Assembly: GCA_963668595.1 (NCBI GenBank) | Contig: OY764876.1 | Coordinates: forward strand, 4,092,001-4,156,000 | DNA: 64,000 bases | Origin: GWE2-42-39 sp963668595 | GTDB lineage: Bacteria; Bacteroidota; Bacteroidia; Bacteroidales; Prolixibacteraceae | Reading direction: 5' to 3' | Shown: piece by piece, positions 43,255-51,368 of the stretch | Layout: every line of letters begins with the position of its first letter | How positions within the stretch are numbered: position 1 is the stretch's first letter | Notes under the pieces: model-generated | What the model was told of the DNA's origin: nothing | Database searches by the model: none | The model's input: the letters and a program-made list of their open reading frames with translations, nothing else | Made by a program: the position numbers and the translations under genes

Positions 43255-45420
43255 ATGTCGAAACGTAGGTTAGGGATTGGGGGCTTTTTGCTCATTTTTT
43301 ACTGTTTTGCCGGATCTGTTTTTGCTCAGAATGCAAAAATTGATAGTTTGACTCAGTTACTTTCTTCCAGAGAAGAGAAAGAGTTGGTAAATGTTAAACT
43401 TGATTTAGCCAAAGAATATCTTTCTGTTTCGCCTGAAAAAACGGTTGAACTTGGCAAGCAAGCTCTGGAACAGGCAATTCGTCAGGGAAAGACAGATTTG
43501 GAAAGCCAGGCAAACCTAACGATTAGTTCAGGACTTACCTACCTTGGCGAATTTGCCAAATCGAAACCGTATATTGATAAAGGGCTAACTCTGGCTCGCG
43601 AAATTAAAAATCCTTTATTTACTTGTACCGGACTGAATGCTTTGGCTGCTTATTACATGAATACAGGCGATTATACGCAGGCACTCAGTTATTTTAATGA
43701 GAGTATAAAAGAAGCCAATGCTGCTGGTCTGGAGAAAGAAGAGGCAATGATCCGCTTCAATCTGGGGGCAATTTATACCAGCATGGGAAAATGGTCGAAG
43801 GGCTTGTCTGAATTTCGTTATGCGCTGGAATTTTTCAAGAAGCTGGGCAATAAATTGTATGTCAGTCGCACCTTGATGAATATTGCTGTTAATTACAGTT
43901 CGTGGGGCGATTTTACCACTTCTCTCAGTTATTACGAGGCCTCGCTTGAGTATTTGCAGCAGGTGGGCGATGTCGTTGGCGAAGCAACCGTGTTAAATAA
44001 TATAGGGGAAATATATAAAGACACGAAAGATCCGGAGAATGCAATTCGCTACTATCAGAAGTCGCTCAATTTGGCGCGGGGCATGAACTCGAAACTTCAT
44101 GAAGCGATTCCTCTTTTAGGAATTGGAGATGCTTTCTACTTAAAACAGAATTTCGACCTTTCTGAAAAATACACCAGACAGGCTCTCGAATTGTTCGAGG
44201 CGATGCAAATGGCCGAAGGAATTGCCCGGTCGAATTACGTTTTGGGCGAATTGTCGCTCGAACGAAAAAATATGAACGATGCCAAACATTTTGCAACAAT
44301 AAGTTGTGCTATTGCTGATAGTTCAGGAATTCAGGATTTACAGGAAAAAGTATATCTATTGTTGTCGAAAATTGATGAACAGCAAGGGAATATCTCCCGT
44401 TCTTTTGACTACTTCAAACAATATGCGCAGGTAAAAGATTCGCTATACAATAAAAACCACAGTCAGCAACTTGCACAACTTCGTTCTGATTTGGAACTTC
44501 AGGATAAGGAGAATCAGATTGCTTTGTTGCAGAAGGATAATGAAATAAAAGACATGCGTATCAAACGTCAGAAAAATCAGGCACTTGTGCTGATTATGCT
44601 GATTGCGCTATTGTCGGCATTGGTTGTGGCTATTTGGCGAATAAATAAGATTAAGAAAAAAGTGAATAAGATGCTGGTTGACAAAAACAAAACAATTGTG
44701 GAGCAGCATCGCGAAATGCAAAAAATCAGTGAGATAAAAGATTTATTTCTGACGATTATCGGGCATGATCTTCGTAACCCGATTGGTGCGTTTAAAGATA
44801 GTCTCGACCAGTTGGCCGATTATCCTGAAATGTTTCCGGAGGAGGTGCGCCAACAGTTGATTAGCGAGCTTCGGGCTGAAGCTGCCAATACATATTTTTT
44901 GCTTGATAATTTACTTGTTTGGGCTCGAAGTCAGAAAGACGAAATGCGAATAGAACGAAAATTGTTTCATGTTAGCGATCTGGTGAAAAATAATGTTTCC
45001 CTACATATTCGTCAGGCTGAAAGTAAGCAGATAATAATCAAAAACGAAGTGGCCGACGATTGTTGTGCCTGGGCCGATCCGAATATGGTTTCACTGGTAC
45101 TTCGTAATTTAATTTCCAATGCAGTAAAGTTTACTTCGGCGGGTGGTTTTATTACTGTTTTTGCTAAAAAGAAAGGCGATAAACTGATTGAAATTGGGGT
45201 GACTGATACAGGTGTGGGAATATCAGAAAAGGTAAAAACAGATTTATTTAATAAATACCGGCATACTTCAACCTTCGGTACAAATAATGAAAAAGGTTCC
45301 GGATTGGGATTGATGCTTTGTGCCGATTTCGTTCGCATGAACGGTGGAACCATTGAAGTGGAAAGCACTGTTGGTAAAGGAAGTACTTTCCACTTTACAG
45401 TTCCGGTTTCCGAGGCTTAA
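43255..45420 (+). CDS. TPR-containing sensor histidine kinase
   Basis: A 721-residue protein. A signal peptide (to about GSVFAQ) leads into several tetratricopeptide repeats in the periplasm (residues about 60-400), a coiled coil, one membrane segment (ALVLIMLIALLSALVVAIW, about 444-462), then a cytoplasmic kinase: His504 in IIGHDLRNPIGAF and a HATPase_c domain with NLISNAVKFT, DTGVGIS and GSGLGLMLC. It has no receiver domain, so a separate response regulator is needed; none is adjacent. Sensor kinases with extracytoplasmic TPR domains are common in Bacteroidota. It ends within 4 bases of the converging hutU gene. Confidence 0.9.
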   Translation: MSKRRLGIGGFLLIFYCFAGSVFAQNAKIDSLTQLLSSREEKELVNVKLDLAKEYLSVSPEKTVELGKQALEQAIRQGKTDLESQANLTISSGLTYLGEFAKSKPYIDKGLTLAREIKNPLFTCTGLNALAAYYMNTGDYTQALSYFNESIKEANAAGLEKEEAMIRFNLGAIYTSMGKWSKGLSEFRYALEFFKKLGNKLYVSRTLMNIAVNYSSWGDFTTSLSYYEASLEYLQQVGDVVGEATVLNNIGEIYKDTKDPENAIRYYQKSLNLARGMNSKLHEAIPLLGIGDAFYLKQNFDLSEKYTRQALELFEAMQMAEGIARSNYVLGELSLERKNMNDAKHFATISCAIADSSGIQDLQEKVYLLLSKIDEQQGNISRSFDYFKQYAQVKDSLYNKNHSQQLAQLRSDLELQDKENQIALLQKDNEIKDMRIKRQKNQALVLIMLIALLSALVVAIWRINKIKKKVNKMLVDKNKTIVEQHREMQKISEIKDLFLTIIGHDLRNPIGAFKDSLDQLADYPEMFPEEVRQQLISELRAEAANTYFLLDNLLVWARSQKDEMRIERKLFHVSDLVKNNVSLHIRQAESKQIIIKNEVADDCCAWADPNMVSLVLRNLISNAVKFTSAGGFITVFAKKKGDKLIEIGVTDTGVGISEKVKTDLFNKYRHTSTFGTNNEKGSGLGLMLCADFVRMNGGTIEVESTVGKGSTFHFTVPVSEA

Positions 45421-47417
45421 AATAAGCCGTCAATCAGCGAATCATTGGTTAGGTTGGGCAAAGTGACTTTTAATGCAGGATTGACTTTCATCGCACGTTT
45501 TATTGCCGATATAGCTGGTTCGTTGCGAGCCCAGCTTCTGCGTGCAATTCCGTTGTTCACGTCCCAGTGAAGCATCATACTCAGCCGCCTTTCTGATTCT
45601 TGGCTACCATCAATAGTCATCCCAAAACCACCGTTAATAACTTCGCCCCAGCCAACTCCTCCTCCGTTGTGGATGGATACCCAGCTTGCTCCCCGGAATG
45701 AATCTCCAATCACATTGTGGATTGCCATATCGGCAGTAAATTGGGACCCGTCGTAAATATTAGAAGTTTCGCGGTAGGGCGAATCGGTTCCGGATACATC
45801 GTGGTGGTCGCGTCCCAGCACAATTGGAGCCGATATTTTTCCTTCTGCAATGGCGTGGTTGAAGGCTGCTGCAATTTTCATCCGTCCTTCGCAATCGGCA
45901 TACAGAATGCGGGCCTGAGAACCCACCACCAGTTGGTTTTTTCCTGCTTCGCGAATCCAGTGAATATTGTCGTGCATCTGGTTTTGTATCTCTTCGGGCG
46001 ATTGTGCTGCAATTTCTTCGAGCACCTGCATGGCAATTTGGTCCGAAATTTCCAGATCGTGGGGATCACACGACGTGCATACCCACCGGAAAGGTCCAAA
46101 TCCGTAGTCGAAGAACAGGGGGCCCATAATGTCCTGAACATAGGAAGGATATCTGAATTCACCATTCGTATCAAAAACATCGGCATTGGCTCGTCCTGCT
46201 TCCAACAGGAATGCATTGCCGTAATCCCAAAAGTACATGCCGTTTGATGTCATTCGATTGATTGCCTGCACGTGTCGGCGTAAGGTTTCATATACTTTTT
46301 CGCGAAACAAATCAGGCTGATTGGCCATCATCAGGTTCGATTCGTCCAAACTCATGCCTGCCGGATAATAGCCTCCAGCAAACGGATTGTGTAACGAGGT
46401 CTGATCTGATCCCAAATCAATTGGTATGTTTTTTTCAGCCAGATATTCCCATAAATCCACTACGTTTCCCTGGTAAGCCAGCGAAACTGCTTCTTTGTTG
46501 GCTCTTGCCTGCAACATGCGAGTTGTAAGTTTATCCAAGTCGGTAAAAACTTCGTTTACCCACCCTTGTTCATGGCGAACCTGAACTACTTTGGGATTGA
46601 TTTCGGCTACGACCCCAATCATTCCGGCAATTACTGCTGCTTTGGGCTGAGCCCCCGACATACCTCCCAGTCCCGACGAAATGAAAATCTTTCCGCTTAT
46701 TTCTCCGTCACCGTGCATGCGGGCTGCATTCATCACTGTTATAGTTGTCCCGTGAACAATTCCCTGAGGGCCGATGTACATGAACGAACCGGCAGTCATT
46801 TGCCCGTACTGTGAAACTCCGAGAGCATTCATGCGTTCGTAATCGTCGCGACCCGAATAATTCGGAATAACCATCCCGTTGGTTACCACTACACGCGGAG
46901 CATCTTTGTGCGAGGGGAAAAGTCCCATCGGGTGTCCCGAATACATGACCAGCGTTTGTTCGTCGGTCATTTCCGAGAGGTATTTCATGGTTAGCCTGTA
47001 CTGTGCCCAATTTTGAAAAACAGCTCCGTTTCCTCCGTAGGTAATCAGTTCGTGCGGATGTTGTGCTACGGCATAATCCAAATTGTTTTGGATCATCATC
47101 ATAATGGATGCCGCTTGTTTCGATTGATGCGGGTAGTCGGTCAGTGGACGGGCTTTCATTTCGTACGATGGGCGGAATCGATACATATAAATTCTGCCGT
47201 AGGTATTTAATTCATTTAAAAATTCGGGTGCCAATGTGGCATGCTGCTCTGCCGGAAAATAGCGTAATGCGTTTTTTAGTGCCAGTTTTTTTTCTTTTTC
47301 AGAAAGAATATCTTTACGCTTGGGAGCGTGATTAATTGCTGGATTGATGGGCGTTGCCCCGGGGATTTGGGCAGGAATGCCTTCGGCTACCAGTTTTTTG
47401 AATGTTGCAGTATTCAT
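45417..47417 (-). CDS. hutU: Urocanate hydratase (long form)
   Basis: It hydrates urocanate to imidazolone propionate in histidine degradation, using tightly bound NAD+. The 666-residue protein is longer than the proteobacterial form (about 555), as expected for the Bacteroidota type. It has GGNGAVFQNWAQYRLTMKYLS, YSGHPMGLFP and ISSGLGGMSGAQPKAA, with FDYGFGPFRWVCTSC and VSIHNGGGVGWGEVINGGFGM later. No other hut genes are in the window. It converges with the sensor-kinase gene, overlapping by four bases. Confidence 0.95.
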   Translation of the reverse strand: MNTATFKKLVAEGIPAQIPGATPINPAINHAPKRKDILSEKEKKLALKNALRYFPAEQHATLAPEFLNELNTYGRIYMYRFRPSYEMKARPLTDYPHQSKQAASIMMMIQNNLDYAVAQHPHELITYGGNGAVFQNWAQYRLTMKYLSEMTDEQTLVMYSGHPMGLFPSHKDAPRVVVTNGMVIPNYSGRDDYERMNALGVSQYGQMTAGSFMYIGPQGIVHGTTITVMNAARMHGDGEISGKIFISSGLGGMSGAQPKAAVIAGMIGVVAEINPKVVQVRHEQGWVNEVFTDLDKLTTRMLQARANKEAVSLAYQGNVVDLWEYLAEKNIPIDLGSDQTSLHNPFAGGYYPAGMSLDESNLMMANQPDLFREKVYETLRRHVQAINRMTSNGMYFWDYGNAFLLEAGRANADVFDTNGEFRYPSYVQDIMGPLFFDYGFGPFRWVCTSCDPHDLEISDQIAMQVLEEIAAQSPEEIQNQMHDNIHWIREAGKNQLVVGSQARILYADCEGRMKIAAAFNHAIAEGKISAPIVLGRDHHDVSGTDSPYRETSNIYDGSQFTADMAIHNVIGDSFRGASWVSIHNGGGVGWGEVINGGFGMTIDGSQESERRLSMMLHWDVNNGIARRSWARNEPAISAIKRAMKVNPALKVTLPNLTNDSLIDGLF

Positions 47418-47560
47418 GTCATGAAAAATTTTTGGTTTACCGTTTGTTGAAACGGTTTAACGGTAAAATTGCGACTTTCCCCGAAAAAATGAGGGATATT
47501 CAAAGCAGTTTTGCAACATTTGTTGAACTAATAAATATCATGTTTTAAAAACGAATAGAG

Positions 47561-48151
47561 ATGAAAAAGACGTGGATTGTTTTAATAGTCATTGCCTTGT
47601 TTGTGGTAATTGGCTTTGTTTCAGTTAAAAATTCATATAACTCGATGGTTTCTCTCGAAGAAGGAGTAACTGCTCAGTGGTCGCAGGTTGAAAATGTTTA
47701 CCAACGCCGTGCCGACCTGATTCCAAACCTTGTAAATACCGTAAAAGGCTATGCCGAACACGAAAAAGAAGCACTGACTGCTGTGATTGAAGCACGTTCG
47801 AAAGCGACTTCTGTAAATATTAATCCTGAAAATCTGGATGCACAATCGATTCAGAAATTTCAGGAAGCTCAATCCGGACTTTCTTCTGCATTAAGTCGCC
47901 TGATGGTGGTTGTGGAACAATATCCTGACCTGAAAGCCAATCAAAGTTTCCTTGATTTGCAGGCTCAACTGGAAGGAACTGAAAACAGGATTGCTACTGA
48001 ACGTCGTAAATTTAACGAGGCAGCTCAGTCATACAATACAACAATTCGTAAATTCCCGAAAAACATTTATGCTGCAATTTTTGGTTTCGAAAAGAAAACT
48101 TATTTCGAAGCAGAGCAAGGAGCAGAAAAAGCCCCTGAAGTGAAATTTTAA
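47561..48151 (+). CDS. LemA-family protein
   Basis: A 196-residue protein with one N-terminal membrane anchor (WIVLIVIALFVVIGFVSV). A coiled, mostly helical domain follows, with the family pattern QWSQVENVYQRRADLIPNLVNTVKGYA and ENRIATERRKFNEAAQSYNTTIRKFP. Function is poorly known; the LemA fold is cytoplasmic-side or periplasmic depending on anchor orientation. It begins an apparent three-gene operon with two TPM-domain genes, a widespread association. Confidence 0.93.
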   Translation: MKKTWIVLIVIALFVVIGFVSVKNSYNSMVSLEEGVTAQWSQVENVYQRRADLIPNLVNTVKGYAEHEKEALTAVIEARSKATSVNINPENLDAQSIQKFQEAQSGLSSALSRLMVVVEQYPDLKANQSFLDLQAQLEGTENRIATERRKFNEAAQSYNTTIRKFPKNIYAAIFGFEKKTYFEAEQGAEKAPEVKF

Positions 48152-48169
48152 TCTTCAAAAGCAAGCATA

Positions 48170-48610
48170 ATGGGAGTTCAAAATTTCTTTAGCGAAGAAG
48201 AAAAAAAACAAATCGTGGAGGCCATAAAGGAGGCTGAATTAAATACTTCCGGCGAGATTCGTCTGCATGTTGAAGGACCTTGCAAGGCGGAAGTACTTGA
48301 TCGTGCTGCCTTTATTTTTGGCAAACTTGGAATGCATAAAACCGAATTGCGGAATGGTGTGCTTTTTTATCTGGCAGTGAAAGATCACAAATTTGCCATT
48401 CTTGGTGATGCGGGGATCAATGCAAAAGTTCCTGCGAATTTCTGGGACGAAATAAAAGAAACAGTTTTGGTGCATTTCCGTGAAGGAAAATATGCTGACG
48501 GATTGGCGATGGGGATTCGTATGGCAGGGAGGAAACTGAAAAGCGAATTTCCGTATGCAAGTGACGATGTAAATGAGCTGTCGGACGATATTTCGTTTGG
48601 CGAAAATTAA
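48170..48610 (+). CDS. TPM-domain protein (short form)
   Basis: A 146-residue TPM (TLP18.3/Psb32/MOLO-1) domain without an obvious signal peptide or membrane segment: IVEAIKEAELNTSGEIRLHVEGPC, then FAILGDAGINAKVPANFWDEI and GLAMGIRMAGRKL. TPM domains often bind membranes or metals and associate with LemA. It lies 18 bases after the LemA gene and 7 before the next TPM gene, so it is co-transcribed with both. Confidence 0.85.
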   Translation: MGVQNFFSEEEKKQIVEAIKEAELNTSGEIRLHVEGPCKAEVLDRAAFIFGKLGMHKTELRNGVLFYLAVKDHKFAILGDAGINAKVPANFWDEIKETVLVHFREGKYADGLAMGIRMAGRKLKSEFPYASDDVNELSDDISFGEN

Positions 48611-48617
48611 AAAGAAG

Positions 48618-49412
48618 ATGAAAAAAATACTGATAAGCTTTATTGCAGTCGTTTTTGCGGTTTTCGCATTTGCGCAGGAGATTCCGGAAAAACCAAACCC
48701 AGCTCGTTTGGTGAATGATTTTGCAGGCGTTTTAACCGAATCGCAGGTAGAACAGCTCGAAGCGGAGCTCGTTCAATTCAATAATACAACTTCAAACCAA
48801 ATAACTGTGGTGACAGTTCCCAGTTTAAATGGTTATCAGGCTTCGGACTTTGCAATTCGCCTGCATGAAAAATGGCAGGTTGGGCAGGCTGATAAGAATA
48901 ATGGGATTGTTGTATTGTTTAAACCCAAAACTGCTGAAGAAAAAGGGGAAGTTTTTGTTTCGGTTGGCTACGGACTGGAAGGAGTGATTCCGGATGCGAT
49001 TGCACATCGCGATGTGGTCGATTTTGAAATGATTCCGCGCTTTAAACAAGGCGATGTGTTTGGTGGTTTGTACTATGGAACTCGCGTACTGATGGAGTTG
49101 GCAAAAGGAGAATATACGGCCGATGAATATCATCAATCAATCACCAAACAAGGTGATAGTATTTTGGGTGGTATTATTTTCTTCCTGATTATTTTTATTG
49201 TATTGCCAGTCCTTTTAGGGAGAAAAAGGAAATATTATTCAGGAGGAAGTAGTCTTCCTTTCTGGCTTCTGATGGGCTTAATGGGCTCCGGTCGGAGTAA
49301 TCATTCCGGTTCGTGGGGCGACTTTTCCGGTGGAGGAGGCGGCTTTGGCGGCGGTTTTGGTGGTTTCGGTGGCGGAAGCACGGGCGGCGGCGGAGCAGGT
49401 GGAAGCTGGTAA
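48618..49412 (+). CDS. TPM-domain membrane protein (YgcG-like) with Gly-rich tail
   Basis: A 264-residue protein from the ATG at 48618 (MKKILISFIAVVFAVFAFAQ signal peptide); an earlier in-frame start at 48573 would overlap the previous gene. It has a TPM domain (LVNDFAGVLTESQVEQLE, then QITVVTVPSLNGYQASDFAI and NGIVVLFKP). A membrane helix follows near residues 180-200 (ILGGIIFFLIIFIVLPVLLG), and then a Gly/Ser/Phe-rich tail ending GGGGAGGSW. This architecture is standard for YgcG-type partners of LemA. A terminator follows. Confidence 0.9.
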   Translation: MKKILISFIAVVFAVFAFAQEIPEKPNPARLVNDFAGVLTESQVEQLEAELVQFNNTTSNQITVVTVPSLNGYQASDFAIRLHEKWQVGQADKNNGIVVLFKPKTAEEKGEVFVSVGYGLEGVIPDAIAHRDVVDFEMIPRFKQGDVFGGLYYGTRVLMELAKGEYTADEYHQSITKQGDSILGGIIFFLIIFIVLPVLLGRKRKYYSGGSSLPFWLLMGLMGSGRSNHSGSWGDFSGGGGGFGGGFGGFGGGSTGGGGAGGSW

Positions 49413-49422
49413 TAATGAAATT

Positions 49423-49463
49423 AAAAACGGGGAATGTTCGAGATGTCGGGGTTTCCCGTTTTT
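49423..49463 (+). terminator. Terminator of the LemA/TPM operon
   Basis: AAAAACGGGGAA and TTTCCCGTTTTT form a twelve-base stem with one wobble pair; the T-run is part of the 3' arm. Confidence 0.75.
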
Positions 49464-49551
49464 AATTCTTATACTGAATAAAACAGAATAGACTTGAAGT
49501 GATTTTAGAAAACAGAAACAATATTTTGCCATTACGAAACAAATTACTTAA

Positions 49552-50610
49552 ATGAAAACGATTGATCAATCGAAACCAGTTTTGGTAACCGGAGGAACAG
49601 GTTATCTGGCTTCATGGATTGTGAAATTTCTTTTGGATGAAGGAAAAACAGTCCGGATAACTGTGAGAAACAAAAAGCAAAAAGACAAATACGAATATCT
49701 TTTGCAGGCAGAGCAGGCAAGTTCGGGGAGACTTGAACTATTTGAAGCAGACTTGCTGAAGGAAGGTTCGTTCTTGGAAGCGATGCAGACTTGTGAATTG
49801 GTTATTCATACGGCTTCTCCTTTTGTCCTTCGAGGATTGAAAGATCCGCAAAAAGAACTGATCGATCCAGCTGTGCAGGGAACAAAAAATGTGCTGAACT
49901 CTGTAAATCAGACTTCTTCTGTTCGGCGGGTAGTGCTTACTTCAAGCATTGTTGCAATGTATGGCGATGCTATTGATTTGACAAATGAAGAAGGTGGAAT
50001 TTTAACGGAGAAAAGTTGGAATACCACCAGCACGGTAAGCCATCAGCCGTATTCGTATTCGAAATTGCTGGCGGAAAAAGAAGCATGGAAAATGGCTCAG
50101 TCGCAGGATCGCTGGGATTTGGTGGTCATTAATCTTGGATTGGTTTTTGGCCCCTCGTTAAGTAAACGAACCGATTCAACGAGTATTAATTTGATGATGG
50201 AACTTGCTTCCGGTAAATTCAGAACTGGCGTTCCTGCGGGTAAAAATGCGAATGTTGATGTTCGTGATGCAGCGAGGGCTCATATTCTTGCAGGCTTTAT
50301 TCCGGAAGCAAGCGGACGGCATTTGGCTGTTGCTGAGGAAGCCGATTTTCTGGAAACAGCACGAATGATTGGTGAAAAATATCCTAATTTGCCTTTGCCC
50401 AAAGGGTATGTGCCCAAATGGTTGTTTCAGTTGATTGCTCCGGCTATTGGATTCACCCGTAAGTTTGTGCGCAATAATGTGGGGATAGATGTAAAATGCG
50501 ATAATTCATATATTCGAAAAGATCTGGGATTGGAATTTCGTCCGTTTCGGGAAACGATTCACGATCATGTAGCGCAGTTAGTTGCTGATGCTTTAATAAA
50601 AATCGATTAA
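49552..50610 (+). CDS. NAD(P)-dependent epimerase/dihydroflavonol-reductase-like short-chain dehydrogenase
   Basis: A 352-residue extended-type SDR. It has the NAD(P) loop VTGGTGYLASWIVKFLL (GxxGxxA form) at about residues 14-30, the VLTSSIVAMYG strand with its Ser, and the YSYSKLLAEKEAW active-site Tyr-x-x-x-Lys. The C-terminal half matches dihydroflavonol-4-reductase-like proteins of unknown substrate. It lies four bases before a second SDR-like gene, suggesting a pair. Confidence 0.85.
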   Translation: MKTIDQSKPVLVTGGTGYLASWIVKFLLDEGKTVRITVRNKKQKDKYEYLLQAEQASSGRLELFEADLLKEGSFLEAMQTCELVIHTASPFVLRGLKDPQKELIDPAVQGTKNVLNSVNQTSSVRRVVLTSSIVAMYGDAIDLTNEEGGILTEKSWNTTSTVSHQPYSYSKLLAEKEAWKMAQSQDRWDLVVINLGLVFGPSLSKRTDSTSINLMMELASGKFRTGVPAGKNANVDVRDAARAHILAGFIPEASGRHLAVAEEADFLETARMIGEKYPNLPLPKGYVPKWLFQLIAPAIGFTRKFVRNNVGIDVKCDNSYIRKDLGLEFRPFRETIHDHVAQLVADALIKID

Positions 50611-50614
50611 GAAG

Positions 50615-51278
50615 ATGGGAAAAGTTGCTTTGGTTGTTGGCGCAACCGGTTTGGTGGGGCGTCAGTTGGTGTATCAGCTATTGGACGACGATCGTTTTGA
50701 TGAGGTCCGAATTTTTGTGCGCCGCTCGTATGGTCGGGTACATCCGAAGTTGAAAGAATATATTATTGATTTTGACAAGGCAGAGTCGTGGCAGTCTCTG
50801 GTGATTGGAGATGTGTTGTTTTTATGTATGGGAACCACCTTGAAAGCTGCAGGGAGTAAGGAGAATCAGTATAAAGTTGATTTTACGTATCAATATCGTT
50901 TTGCCGAAATTGCTTCGAAGAACGGAGTTGCTGGCATTGTTTTGGTTTCATCGGCCGGAGCGGATGCGCATTCTTCTTTCTTTTACCCACGCATAAAAGG
51001 AGAATTGGACGAGGCGGTTGCCCGGCTTTCTTTCGATTCTGTTACTATTTTGCGTCCGTCATTACTGGATGGAGATCGTGAAGAAAAACGCATTGCTGAG
51101 AAAATTTCGCTTTTCATGGGACGCTTCATTCTTCGATTTTTTTTTTAGAAAATACAGGCCAATTCGCGATCAAATTGTAGCCCAGGCAATGATTCATGCC
51201 GCAGTTGGTTCCGTTTCTGAAAGGAAAATTGTTGCATTGGATGAAATTTTTGGATTGGCAGAGCAAGAAAGGGGATAG
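50615..51278 (+). pseudogene. NAD(P)H-binding oxidoreductase, frameshifted at a ten-T run
   Basis: Reading from the ATG at 50615 gives an NAD(P)-binding protein (LVVGATGLVGRQLVYQLL, then FLCMGTTLKAAGSKENQYKVDF, VLVSSAGADAHSSFFYPRIKGELDEAV and LRPSLL), like HTATIP2/YwnB-type reductases. It stops at 51148 with FFF-stop, 177 residues, shorter than the 210-220 usual. The missing end (KYRPIRDQIVAQAMIH to EQERG) continues in another frame to 51278. The break is at ten T (51137-51146); nine T would restore one frame. It could be a sequencing error, a real mutation, or a slippage site. If restored the product would be about 220 residues. Confidence 0.75.
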
Positions 51279-51287
51279 AAAAAAAAA

Positions 51288-51309
51288 TCCCGCCGAATAA
51301 ACGACGGGA
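51288..51309. terminator. Convergent hairpin between the oxidoreductase and the acyl-CoA synthetase
   Basis: TCCCG(C)CG and CG(A)CGGGA pair around AATAAA, with A-runs before and T-runs after, so it can serve both directions. Confidence 0.65.
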
Positions 51310-51368
51310 CCCATTTTTTTCATAAGTTTTGATGGACCGGGAGTTTGTTACTTCTCCGGGTATGCTGA

